A stretch of 30,047 nt of DNA from contig CAYOLJ010000005.1 of assembly GCA_964404805.1 (NCBI GenBank), positions 1 to 30,047 of the forward strand, given 5' to 3'. The stretch comes from Peribacter sp964404805 (GTDB taxonomy: Bacteria; Patescibacteriota; Gracilibacteria; Peribacterales; Peribacteraceae). The position numbers and the translations under genes were made by a program. The notes beneath the pieces are model-generated. The model saw only the letters and a list, made by a program, of their open reading frames with translations, searched no databases and was not told where the DNA came from. Below are positions 21,201 through 27,387 of the stretch, piece after piece (the stretch's first letter is position 1; each line of letters opens with the position of its first letter).

Positions 21201-23256
21201 CGAGGCGATCGAACAGGCTGCAGCCAATGCCAAGCGGCTGGATGCCCTTAAGGCCTCCGACAAAGTGCGCGGACTCTTAAAGACCCTTCCACTGAATTCC
21301 AATCTACAGAAAGCACTCGATGAGTCGCCGGAATTTGCGCGACTACTCTTCCGTCATCTGGATTCCGTCGATGATCCTGCCAAACTTTTGCGCACACTTA
21401 ATGCCTCGGCGGATATGCCCGAAAATGCAGCTCTCCTTGGTCGGGTCATGCAGTCTGAGAAGGGATTTGCCCGCGCGCTCAAGGTGGTGGAAGGTGGCGG
21501 CGATTTGGTAGGGACTCTCTCGAAGACCTCTCACCTTATCCGTATTCTGAAAGGAGCGGGTCGGGTTGCCCCAGTGGTCATTGATGCGGCTGTGATCTTC
21601 GGAACCGTGTGCGAAATGATCGAAACGGCTGCGATTATTGATCAGCAGAAGCAGAAGAAGGTTAGTCCGGAGGTGATCAGACTTACCGAGCAACGCTACT
21701 ACTACCATGCAGCCCAGCTGGGTGTTTCTGGCGTAGGGTTCGTCGCCGGTGGCTGTCTGATCGTAGGTGTCGGCAGTACGGTGGCGCTGCCGCTTGTTCT
21801 TGTCACGCTGCCGGTTTCTGTGGTTCTCTACGGTGCGTACGAAGGGCACAAGTGGAAGGAGGCCCAGGAACGCACGGCGGAGGATTGGCAAAAAGAATTC
21901 GATCTCATCGCGCTTCTCACGGATGTACGCACGTACAGTTTTGGCGAGCGTGCGGGGCACGCATGGGAACTCTCGAATATATCGCTTTTGACGCTGGCTG
22001 TTCCCGGATCGCATGTCTGGCAGCAGGGATCCGAACTCTACAAACTGGTTTCTGGTGGCAGGGAGCAGCAGGTTAAAGATCTCTTCCGGCGCATCCAGGA
22101 GGTTGACCGAAAGAAGATCAGAGCCGTCGTCGCGCATACCACCACTGTCACTATTCCTGAGGTAGTCACAGGAGATGATGGCCAACCTCGGGATCTCTAT
22201 CCCACGGAAGTGAAACAGTATCAGCAGGAACTTGATTGGTATGTGGAAGCCAAAATGCAGTATATCCTCTCGCGCCGTCAGGATGCCGCGCATGCCATCA
22301 AATCGTACGGCAATATCACCGATCTCCTCGAGGAATCCGAAGCCGCAGGTCTCCTTGCTAAGGACAGGCCAGTCCTCGAGAAACGCCGTGCAGAATTGCA
22401 GCGCTCCACCGATCCGGCTGCCCGCAAGATCGCAGCGCAATTGGGTGAGATTCTCGATGAGACCGATTTGATGAAGCAGGCACAGCTCTATCAGAAGTAT
22501 CTGCGTCGCAAGCAGACTGATGAGCTCTACGGCGGTTTATCTGTGTATTTGGCGATGCAGAGTCCGCAGCAGCGTAAGGCCCAGTATCACCAGGTCGAGC
22601 AGGTGATTGCCTCTACCGTTCTCTCTAACGCAAAGCAGACTTACGTCAATTATTGCATGCGTTCCGCAGAAGATAACATCAAGGGCGGACTCGACGGGGA
22701 TTCTCCTCGCATCGTGCGTATGTATGCGATGGAACAAGTGAAAAAACTGGCTAGAGAAAAGGGCAGTACGCTCACGCGGCAGCTCATGTCCGATGTCGAT
22801 ACTCCGCGGGACCAGGGTGTATGGGAGTTCCAGGAGGTCCTGCAGGATGCACAGCGGGAAGTCGAGCGCCTGCTGGCGAATCCGGTATCAACGTGGCAGA
22901 GTATGTCGGCGGAGGATAAGGAGCGTCTCGGATATGCATTCTCTGCACGGGATCAGGTAAAGGAGAAAGACCGTCCCAAATCTAATGCAGGCGAGGCGCT
23001 AATGCGAAGGATCGGTGTGAATGTACACGGGAAAGAGAATTATTACACGAAGCAGTATGGTTGGTATGGGAATCACTATCTATATATCAAGTTCGACGAG
23101 GAGCAGGGCAAATGGCTCGCCGATATTGGCGGTCTCTCCGACCTGCAAGGCCCCGAGGAATTCTGCTGCTGTAATATGTGGGGCGGGACGGACAAGTATA
23201 ACCAGCTCCTTGAAGACCTCGCTGCCATTAATCGCGGGAAGGAGCCTTCGCAGTGA
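18241..23256 (+). CDS. Cluster protein D: giant multi-pass membrane protein, unknown
   Basis: 1671 residues, not recognised. Residues 1-120 are soluble and helical. At 127-145 comes a tandem W-T-K-E repeat (W130 and W141). Hydrophobic segments follow at about 147-167, 195-213, 338-357 and 384-400, with a Lys/Glu/Gly-rich loop at 171-191. Residues 410-640 are soluble; weaker hydrophobic stretches lie at 647-661 and 695-715. Residues 889-968 are a Pro/Thr/Ser/Gly linker. Residues 970-1105 are helical, 1109-1133 and 1159-1199 are strongly hydrophobic, and about 470 residues of charged helices end in FCCCNMWGG (1641-1649). Hand-counted GC is about 47% in sampled lines of 19141-20400 and about 61% in 21721-22860, so the gene looks like a fusion at the linker. 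No enzyme motif is seen. A scaffold or translocation role would be speculation. Confidence 0.85.
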   Translation: MKSYLCFYRHVEFISEHRLLYHNVEVLPTQVLETFLQPNPNVEKLEQAVGTLDEQSPVYQAMLERSKTLSDQERTIINFNCQRLREQAKARAETLRKISLLQNGINTSRHAPSTSTAAPEKSGLEGAWEWTKEKTQAGWEWTKENPVPALAIVGTASLGAYSLYRLWKWWKGEKPKENGKKAGEGEKKSNGWWWKVLLGVPVVGILGWGMYEGVQWMRKNLGSWDQAKEWMAKAENRLKSMVGLGNKGAQYGLQEEQYHDAVELWKRYGDSGTDQINKAFGDENVEGRNKFLADMKQSTDILPRNGIEYQRVGTALGNYELGLESAAKAVEFWMGNHKLEVLIGSVLAVRFGILRAILRGSSSVTMKALALGNTLRRWAQHHPLASLFILGGTAAGTFAAYRKLKEAYLPKNLQELAKTCVEEKDLIVGESTEIAKEKQQFLYECGSRLVGFTGDVAAYVEKQFGSLYALMVESLSGAVDSIALSNQEAIAEKQEDCTMILRLHLAAKLQDVQADQPKKNSGEVQRHEQASHDLEAYSDAMILAHCVGDSSSGEPESLFLKLQQSCASLDTPISLTRNNGIVQWETQEMEEPLDLSIDPSIRDREQAYALSNTLWHGESASSRIGGAMLQEWRESQQRNLDKIGHGHPFAAVLIGNILHCIDLDNIERYFSVPVDLVAGMLFESDEDRKRRGFQVTLGNAAATTIMFTLSAEVVAKIKRFAVGGGAVRFRGVRAFARFVPGASQVEMLNRMWRLKDEARVFGVLRSRIGLANARRALRALGKANILPQHISLIKYSQDPEELIRLSRAWNAGGHPKTAIGLVRKAQQSGNTVELQKATEKLRDALRKHVVDMRLKVTKLWDPMKSGKILGRTQIGAEANLIFDQVADALAPPPPAAPATPKNPGGKAPTSPSGNPSQGPRSGSTTPAGPKTQPAQTRTTGTGTAQAERIPGAGRTRSPAVSRSGTPAHELVSPEAAERFVKQHGDVGEAIEQAAANAKRLDALKASDKVRGLLKTLPLNSNLQKALDESPEFARLLFRHLDSVDDPAKLLRTLNASADMPENAALLGRVMQSEKGFARALKVVEGGGDLVGTLSKTSHLIRILKGAGRVAPVVIDAAVIFGTVCEMIETAAIIDQQKQKKVSPEVIRLTEQRYYYHAAQLGVSGVGFVAGGCLIVGVGSTVALPLVLVTLPVSVVLYGAYEGHKWKEAQERTAEDWQKEFDLIALLTDVRTYSFGERAGHAWELSNISLLTLAVPGSHVWQQGSELYKLVSGGREQQVKDLFRRIQEVDRKKIRAVVAHTTTVTIPEVVTGDDGQPRDLYPTEVKQYQQELDWYVEAKMQYILSRRQDAAHAIKSYGNITDLLEESEAAGLLAKDRPVLEKRRAELQRSTDPAARKIAAQLGEILDETDLMKQAQLYQKYLRRKQTDELYGGLSVYLAMQSPQQRKAQYHQVEQVIASTVLSNAKQTYVNYCMRSAEDNIKGGLDGDSPRIVRMYAMEQVKKLAREKGSTLTRQLMSDVDTPRDQGVWEFQEVLQDAQREVERLLANPVSTWQSMSAEDKERLGYAFSARDQVKEKDRPKSNAGEALMRRIGVNVHGKENYYTKQYGWYGNHYLYIKFDEEQGKWLADIGGLSDLQGPEEFCCCNMWGGTDKYNQLLEDLAAINRGKEPSQ
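18622..18674 (+). repeat. Tandem 33-bp coding repeat in protein D
   Basis: The 20-mer tgggagtggacgaaagagaa occurs at 18622-18641 and again at 18655-18674, 33 bp (11 codons) apart with no mismatch. It encodes the two WEWTKE units next to the first transmembrane helix. Perfect identity at third positions implies a recent duplication or local homogenisation. Confidence 0.9.
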
Positions 23257-23275
23257 GATGATGTAAACTGCCGTC

Positions 23276-23374
23276 GTGTCCCTCTCCTATTCGCAGCTGA
23301 GGCGCTATAGAACTTATCTCCGTTCCCTCGGCTTCGCTCGGGGTCTCGGGCATACTATGCGGCGATGGCATTGA
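23276..23374 (+). pseudogene. Duplicated 5' end of the RecB-like nuclease gene
   Basis: A GTG-started frame of 32 codons whose first 13 codons (MSLSYSQLRRYRT) repeat the start of the gene at 23365 (MALSYSQLRRYRT). Almost every synonymous site differs between the two copies. It has its own TAAACT -10-like box (23264-23269) 6 nt before the GTG, the same spacing as the intact gene. After codon 13 it runs into a CTCCGTTCC-type repeat word (23318-23340) and stops. It looks like the broken start of a paralog or of the original gene. Confidence 0.65.
23353..23364 (+). promoter_or_regulatory. -10 box abutting the RecB-like nuclease start (leaderless)
   Basis: TACTAT at 23353-23358, then 6 nt, then the ATG at 23365. 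This is the same geometry as at 6306, 23264 and 24193. Confidence 0.5.
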
Positions 23375-24180
23375 GTTATTCTCAGTTAAGACGTTATCGC
23401 ACGTGCCCTCGACAGTACGAATTTTCGCACATCAAGAAAATTCCGTGGGGGATCTCTGAAGGCGAGAGTTTTGGCGGGAGTGTGCATAATGCGCTCAAAC
23501 GATGGGGGGAATTGGAATTAGGGGGTAGGGAGTTGGGCGTAGGGCGTAGAAAGCAAAAAAAAGAAGGGGTGCGGGGGGATCAGCTGGGTTTGTTCGTTGA
23601 GCACGCTGTACGTGAGTCTCCTTCTCTCACAGAAGAGAAGCTCCTGACGATTTGGCACGATTGCTTCGTCTTCGATACGTACAAAACACGGCTTGAGGCA
23701 GATTTTGCGCGTAAGAGGGGAGAGGCACTCCTGCGCCAATTCTTCGTGTGGTGGATGTCTTCTCCTCAGAACGTCATCGCTGTCGAGAAAGGTTTTTTGA
23801 TAGAAGTGGATGGCACGACGATCACGGGCAGACTTGATCGTATTGAACAGGCTGAGCAGGGCGTGCGCATTGTGGATTTCAAGACGTCGGCCCCTTGTAC
23901 AGAAGCGCAGGCCGATGCCGATCTACAACTCTCGCTCTACGCTCTTGCCAGTGAACAGCTCTTCGATCAGCCGTGTACCGAGCTTCTCCTACTCTTTCTC
24001 TCTGATGAAGGTGTAGTGGAGCGGGCCACGATGCGATCAGCTTCTCAGCTCAAAGATGCACGCACACAGATCAAGCTCATTCACGAGCGCATGACAGCGA
24101 AGGATTATCGGCCAACACCCAGTGCCTCGGCGTGTAAGTGGTGTCCGTATCGCGGAGTCTGCGACGTCGCTGCGATTTAG
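23365..24180 (+). CDS. PD-(D/E)XK nuclease with Fe-S cluster (Cas4/RecB/AddB-like)
   Basis: 271 residues. Nuclease motifs in order are the N-terminal LSYSQLRRYRTCPRQYEF, H41 (GSVHNAL), E141 (VEKGF), D158 (GRLDRI), D171-F-K173 (VDFKTS) and the QxxxY motif LQLSLYA. C14 with C257, C260 and C266 (CKWCPYRGVCD) would hold a 4Fe-4S cluster, as in Cas4 and AddB. Members act as 5'-3' exonucleases in recombination and repair; no CRISPR array or cas gene is visible here, so I do not call it Cas4. Residues 52-75 (LGGRELGVGRRKQKKEGVRGDQLG) are a low-complexity insert just after motif H. The start is supported by the -10 box 6 nt upstream. The preceding fragment repeats its N-terminus. Confidence 0.88.
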   Translation: MALSYSQLRRYRTCPRQYEFSHIKKIPWGISEGESFGGSVHNALKRWGELELGGRELGVGRRKQKKEGVRGDQLGLFVEHAVRESPSLTEEKLLTIWHDCFVFDTYKTRLEADFARKRGEALLRQFFVWWMSSPQNVIAVEKGFLIEVDGTTITGRLDRIEQAEQGVRIVDFKTSAPCTEAQADADLQLSLYALASEQLFDQPCTELLLLFLSDEGVVERATMRSASQLKDARTQIKLIHERMTAKDYRPTPSASACKWCPYRGVCDVAAI

Positions 24181-24192
24181 TATGTTTCACGT

Positions 24193-24204
24193 TATACTTT
24201 TACC
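24193..24204 (+). promoter_or_regulatory. -10 box abutting the DUF212 gene start (leaderless)
   Basis: TATACT at 24193-24198 is followed by 6 nt (TTTACC) and the ATG at 24205. The gap from the upstream stop is only 24 bp. Confidence 0.5.
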
Positions 24205-24624
24205 ATGACTCCACTTTCTGATCTTCTGCACACGTACCTCTTCCTCATTCCTCTTGTCGTGCTCGTGCTGACAGAGATCGTGAAGTACGTTGTCGATGAG
24301 TTCCATGGCACCAGGCAGAGACATCTCTTTCAGCAGGGTGGCATGCCCAGTACGCACTCGGCTTTTGTGACCTCACTCCTCATTGTGGTCGGTCGCAAAA
24401 CAGGAGCGGACTCCGTGGAGTTCGCGATTGCCGTCGTCTTCGCCTGCGTTGTCTGGTACGACGCCATTGGGGTGCGGGCAGTACTGGGCGAACAGGCGCG
24501 TGTGCTCAATGTGCTGCAGCACTTCCATAGGTTGAAAGAGACATTGGGGCATTCTTTTACGGAAGTATTTGCCGGTATTACCTTTGGCGCTGTGGTGACG
24601 GTCATTGGAATTTGGTTAAGCTAG
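24205..24624 (+). CDS. DUF212 / divergent PAP2-family membrane protein
   Basis: 139 residues, close to the family norm of about 140-160. Motifs are GGMPSTHS (45-52), YDAIGVR (85-91) and LGHSFTEVFAG (114-124), which match the three phosphatase signature blocks of the divergent PAP2 family (PF02681). Hydrophobic helices lie at about 9-30, 52-62, 71-86 and 121-138. The family is predicted to be membrane phosphatases or phosphatase relatives; substrate unknown. The ATG at 24205 is placed by the -10 box. Gene order nuclease, DUF212, proS on one strand with short gaps, each with its own -10 box, argues for separate but tightly packed transcription units. Confidence 0.93.
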   Translation: MTPLSDLLHTYLFLIPLVVLVLTEIVKYVVDEFHGTRQRHLFQQGGMPSTHSAFVTSLLIVVGRKTGADSVEFAIAVVFACVVWYDAIGVRAVLGEQARVLNVLQHFHRLKETLGHSFTEVFAGITFGAVVTVIGIWLS

Positions 24625-24678
24625 TGATTTCTTCTTGAAGTAGCTCTCTAGTGTAAGATGATCCCGTTCCGTCTTTCT

Positions 24679-25941
24679 ATGCTCCTCTCTCACCTTTTCA
24701 CCAAGACCTCCAAAGATGCCGTGGCCGATGCCAAGAGCGTCAATGCGGAGCTGCTCACGCGCGCGGGGTACATCAGTAAGACGATGGCTGGCGTGTATTC
24801 CTTTCTCCCACTTGGTCTCAAGGTTCTACGCAAGATTGAGCAGGTTGTTCGCGAAGAGATGGATGCCATCGGCGGGCAGGAGATCGTGATGTCGGCGCTC
24901 GCCCCGCGTGAGTACTGGGAGAAAACCGGTCGTTGGGATAAGAAAGTCTTTGAGCCACTCTTCCACGTACCGGCAGCCGGGGAACAGGAGTACGCGCTCA
25001 ATCCCACGCACGAGGAAGTTGTGGTGCCGCTTGTGCAGAAATTCATCCACTCATATAGAGATTTACCCTTCGGTTGCTACCAGATCCAGACGAAGTTCCG
25101 CAATGAACTGAGAGCAAAATCCGGCATTCTTCGGGGCAGGGAATTCCTCATGAAGGATCTCTACTCCTTCCACCCTGATGCTGCCTGTCTCGATCGTTAC
25201 TACGAAAAAGTGCAAGGTGCGTACGACAAGATCTTTGAGCGTCTCGGTCTGGCAGATCGCACGTACCTCACCTATGCCTCTGGTGGCTCCTTCTCACCGT
25301 ATTCCCATGAGTACCAGGTGCTTCTACCACAGGGTGAAGATGCCGTTTTCGTGAGCATCGAGGCTGAGAAACAGGGCAAGCGTATTGCGGTGAATCACGA
25401 GATCTACGATCCCAAGAAAACCACGTGCCCTGTGACTGATGGCAAAGAGTTCCGCGAAGAGCGTGCCAGCGAAGCTGCCAATATCTTCAAATTGGGTACG
25501 AAGTTCTCTGATCCATTCAAGCTCGTGTACACCGATGAGAAAGGCACGGTGCACCCCATTCTCATGGGATGCTACGGCATTGGTATCTCGCGTCTCATGG
25601 GTATCATTGCAGAGGCGTTTGCCGATAAAGCTGGGCTCGTGTGGCCGGCAGACATTGCACCGGCACGTGTTCTCATTGTTCCGCTGGCTAAAGACACTGA
25701 CGAAGAGCCGTTCACCGTCGCACAGGAGCTCTATCGTTCGTTGCAGAAGAGGGGCGTTGCCTGTCTGCTTGATGATCGCATCAATGCATCAGTCGGTTCA
25801 CGGCTCAACGATGCCGATCTTCTTGGTATTCCCACGCGTGTCATTGTTTCACTCAAGAGCCTGAAGGCAGGGGGAGTCGAAGTGAAGGATCGTAGCTCGG
25901 GGAACGTAGAAGTGCGCCCGACGACGAAGGTGCTGGGGTAG
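24679..25941 (+). CDS. proS: Prolyl-tRNA synthetase, short form without editing domain
   Basis: Charges tRNA-Pro with proline. The 420 residues include the class II catalytic core with NPTHEE (108-113), motif 2 with TKFRNELRAKSGILRGREFLMKD (138-160), motif 3 GIGISRLMG (300-308), and the anticodon-binding domain (about 328-420). The bacterial-type editing insert of about 180 residues between motifs 2 and 3 is absent, with only a short connector (about 215-285) in its place, as in alphaproteobacterial and mitochondrial enzymes. I chose ATG 24679 (MLLSHLFTKTSKD), which matches the family start and follows a pyrimidine-rich stretch (CCCGTTCCGTCTTTCT); the in-frame ATG at 24658 overlaps a TAAGAT -10 box (24654-24659). 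No YbaK-type trans-editing gene lies in the window. Confidence 0.95.
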   Translation: MLLSHLFTKTSKDAVADAKSVNAELLTRAGYISKTMAGVYSFLPLGLKVLRKIEQVVREEMDAIGGQEIVMSALAPREYWEKTGRWDKKVFEPLFHVPAAGEQEYALNPTHEEVVVPLVQKFIHSYRDLPFGCYQIQTKFRNELRAKSGILRGREFLMKDLYSFHPDAACLDRYYEKVQGAYDKIFERLGLADRTYLTYASGGSFSPYSHEYQVLLPQGEDAVFVSIEAEKQGKRIAVNHEIYDPKKTTCPVTDGKEFREERASEAANIFKLGTKFSDPFKLVYTDEKGTVHPILMGCYGIGISRLMGIIAEAFADKAGLVWPADIAPARVLIVPLAKDTDEEPFTVAQELYRSLQKRGVACLLDDRINASVGSRLNDADLLGIPTRVIVSLKSLKAGGVEVKDRSSGNVEVRPTTKVLG

Positions 25942-25962
25942 TGTTTGCGTGTCACCTCTCGC

Positions 25963-25988
25963 CATCCTGTATACTCATCCTGTATACT
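25963..25988 (+). repeat. 13-bp tandem duplication carrying two -10 boxes
   Basis: catcctgtatact occurs twice without a gap (25963-25975 and 25976-25988). Each unit contains TATACT, so the gene at 26015 has two candidate -10 boxes 13 bp apart. The leader after the second box ends in TCCCTCTCTCGTTT. Confidence 0.85.
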
Positions 25989-26014
25989 CAGTACTTCGGT
26001 TCCCTCTCTCGTTT

Positions 26015-26425
26015 ATGAAAAAACTCTCTCTCCTCATCGGCACACTTGGCGGCGCAATGGCGGGGTATCTCTTCAGCAATAAGAAGTTGCGCAAAGATCT
26101 TGCAGAAGCCAAAGATGCAGAAACCGCTGCACGATTGCTCGGCAAACACCTGCAGCGTGACGGTAAGAAGATTGCGGCGCAGGCACAGGAGTTCCTCGAG
26201 AGTGACGATGTGCAGCAGAATTTGAAAAAGGCCAAGATCTACGCTCAAGGTACACTCGAAACTGCACGAAAAGAGCTGGGGAAACTCGTCAATCGCGCCG
26301 AAGAAGCCGCCTCGGATGCTGCTCAGGGAGCAGGTTCCACCGCACGCAAGGTGGTGAAGAAAGCGGCGGGCAAGGCGAAGCGCACTGCACGCCGGATGAA
26401 GACGAAGGTGAGAAAATTGATGTAA
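26015..26425 (+). CDS. YtxH-like protein with Lys/Arg-rich tail
   Basis: 136 residues. A short N-terminal hydrophobic helix (LSLLIGTLGGAMAGYLF, about 4-20) is followed by NKKLRKDLAEAKDA and a long amphipathic helix, as in YtxH-domain proteins, which are small membrane-anchored stress proteins in Gram-positives. The last 35 residues (TARKVVKKAAGKAKRTARRMKTKVRKLM) are strongly basic and resemble histone-H1-like tails, so nucleic-acid contact is possible. The ATG at 26015 gives a normal MKKLSLL start; the longer frame from 25949 would read through the duplicated promoter. The function of YtxH proteins is not well defined. Confidence 0.75.
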   Translation: MKKLSLLIGTLGGAMAGYLFSNKKLRKDLAEAKDAETAARLLGKHLQRDGKKIAAQAQEFLESDDVQQNLKKAKIYAQGTLETARKELGKLVNRAEEAASDAAQGAGSTARKVVKKAAGKAKRTARRMKTKVRKLM

Positions 26426-26472
26426 TCGTGCGTGTTTTCTTCTGTTACCTATTTTTGCCAGTCTGTTGAATT

Positions 26473-26540
26473 GTGTTGTTGTGCATTGATCAAGAGACAA
26501 CACCCTTTCCGATTGACTTGGCGTATCCCCCCAGTACGCT
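26473..26540 (+). promoter_or_regulatory. Promoter with upstream dyad for the secreted Arg-rich protein
   Basis: TTGACT (26513-26518), 16-nt spacer, TACGCT (26535-26540). Ten bases upstream of the -35 ends a 7-bp dyad, GTGTTGT (26473-26479)/ACAACAC (26497-26503), which could be an operator or the foot of a transcript from the previous gene. No T-run follows it. Confidence 0.5.
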
Positions 26541-26574
26541 GAGAGCGTCTTTTGATTCTTTTCCATACGTCACT

Positions 26575-27036
26575 ATGAAACGTGCAATTTCGATCTCCGC
26601 TTCCGTAGCAATTCTGCTCTCTGTAGCGATGCCAGCCATGGCCATGATGAATACAGGTGCCGTGACTAATCGTATCTCGCGTCGTCTGCTCGAAAATAAG
26701 ACCAAGGCTGAACAGCGCGTGCCCATAGAGGGAGTGCGAACCGGGCTCCGTCTTCGCGAGCGTCAGGATGCGATGAAAGATGATACCGGTCGTTCGCTCC
26801 TGCGGCGTTCCCGCATTACCACTCGTATTAGTACACTGCGCGGTGCACGTATGCAGAGCACGCAAGGGCAGCGCCCCAGCCGACGCAGCATTATTAATAA
26901 TGTTGAATCTATGCTCGTTCTGCCGTCGTCACTGGTGCAGACCGGTGGTTCTGACTCTGCGTTCCAGAAGGTAACGCGCCGCACGCTCGTCGAGATGACG
27001 GAGCGCGCCAATCATCTGACAACTGGTGGTCAGTAA
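26575..27036 (+). CDS. Secreted Arg-rich hypothetical protein
   Basis: 153 residues, not recognised. A clear Sec signal peptide, MKRAISISASVAILLSVAMPAMA, ends in AMA at about residue 23. The mature part is Arg-rich and low in aromatics, with repeated RSRITTRISTLRGAR-like text and two helical blocks (TNRISRRLLENKTKAEQRV and FQKVTRRTLVEMTERANHL). There are no Cys residues or known domain. The ATG at 26575 was chosen because it opens the signal peptide; the longer frame passes through the promoter. A strong terminator follows at 27061, so the gene is a single unit. Confidence 0.75.
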   Translation: MKRAISISASVAILLSVAMPAMAMMNTGAVTNRISRRLLENKTKAEQRVPIEGVRTGLRLRERQDAMKDDTGRSLLRRSRITTRISTLRGARMQSTQGQRPSRRSIINNVESMLVLPSSLVQTGGSDSAFQKVTRRTLVEMTERANHLTTGGQ

Positions 27037-27060
27037 GGCGATTTTCGTACGATGTCCAAG

Positions 27061-27090
27061 ACACCGTCCGCAAGGGCGGTGTTTTATTTT
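27061..27090 (+). terminator. Intrinsic terminator with GCAA tetraloop
   Basis: A 9-bp stem ACACCGTCC (27061-27069)/GGGCGGTGT (27074-27082) with a GCAA loop is followed by TTTATTTT. It lies 24 nt after the stop of the secreted protein. Confidence 0.92.
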
Positions 27091-27097
27091 CTTGAGA

Positions 27098-27158
27098 AAG
27101 GGTTCCTAGGCGAGGTGAATCAGATGAATCTGATGATTGCCGATGCCTAGGAACCCTT
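27098..27158. repeat. Nested inverted repeat upstream of the pyrG promoter
   Basis: A perfect 14-bp inverted repeat, AAGGGTTCCTAGGC (27098-27111)/GCCTAGGAACCCTT (27145-27158), encloses a second one, ATCAGAT (27119-27125)/ATCTGAT (27128-27134). A third GAACCCTT (27177-27184) could compete for the outer arm, and it overlaps a GGAAGG/CCTTCC hairpin (27166-27186). It lies in the 351-bp gene-free gap between the secreted protein and pyrG. It could be an operator, a small mobile palindrome or a structured RNA. Confidence 0.75.
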
Positions 27159-27247
27159 GGAGTCTGGAAGGAGAAAGAACCCTTCCATAAGAGCGATCAT
27201 ATGGACGTTCTCTGCGCGGTCAACCAAGTAATTTTGAATTAATGTAC

Positions 27248-27322
27248 TTGCTCAAATACCGCCAAAGAGTAGTATATCAGGCGGGCTCCTCCCCCGTTCA
27301 CCGGAAGGATTGCCCACTTTTT
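27248..27322 (+). promoter_or_regulatory. Candidate CTP-responsive pyrG promoter and attenuator
   Basis: TTGCTC (27248-27253), 16-nt spacer, TAGTAT (27270-27275). The predicted start lies at G27283, where the transcript would begin GGGCUCC. The next bases, CTCCTCCCCC, form the 5' side of a hairpin: GGGC (27283-27286) with GCCC (27312-27315), and TCCT (27287-27290) with AGGA (27306-27309). ACTTTTTG follows. Bacillus subtilis pyrG also starts GGGC and, when CTP is low, adds extra G residues that pair with a C/U-rich terminator arm and prevent termination. The match here is by eye. Confidence 0.5.
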
Positions 27323-27387
27323 GTATGATTCCACCGAAAGGTTCCCCACTACCGGTTTCTCCCCAGTCTTCTCCCAAGAAGAAGCGC

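Noticed and set aside
21343..22440. Minus-strand open frame of 365 codons within the giant gene
   Set aside because: Antisense shadow in high-GC coding DNA; no start context and no recognisable protein.
23365..24180. Cas4 of a CRISPR system
   Set aside because: No repeat-spacer array or other cas gene is visible; the motif set fits general RecB/AddB-like Fe-S nucleases as well.
27310..27387. Longer pyrG N-terminus starting at 27310 or 27325
   Set aside because: These residues precede the conserved family start and would be encoded within or right after the attenuator hairpin.
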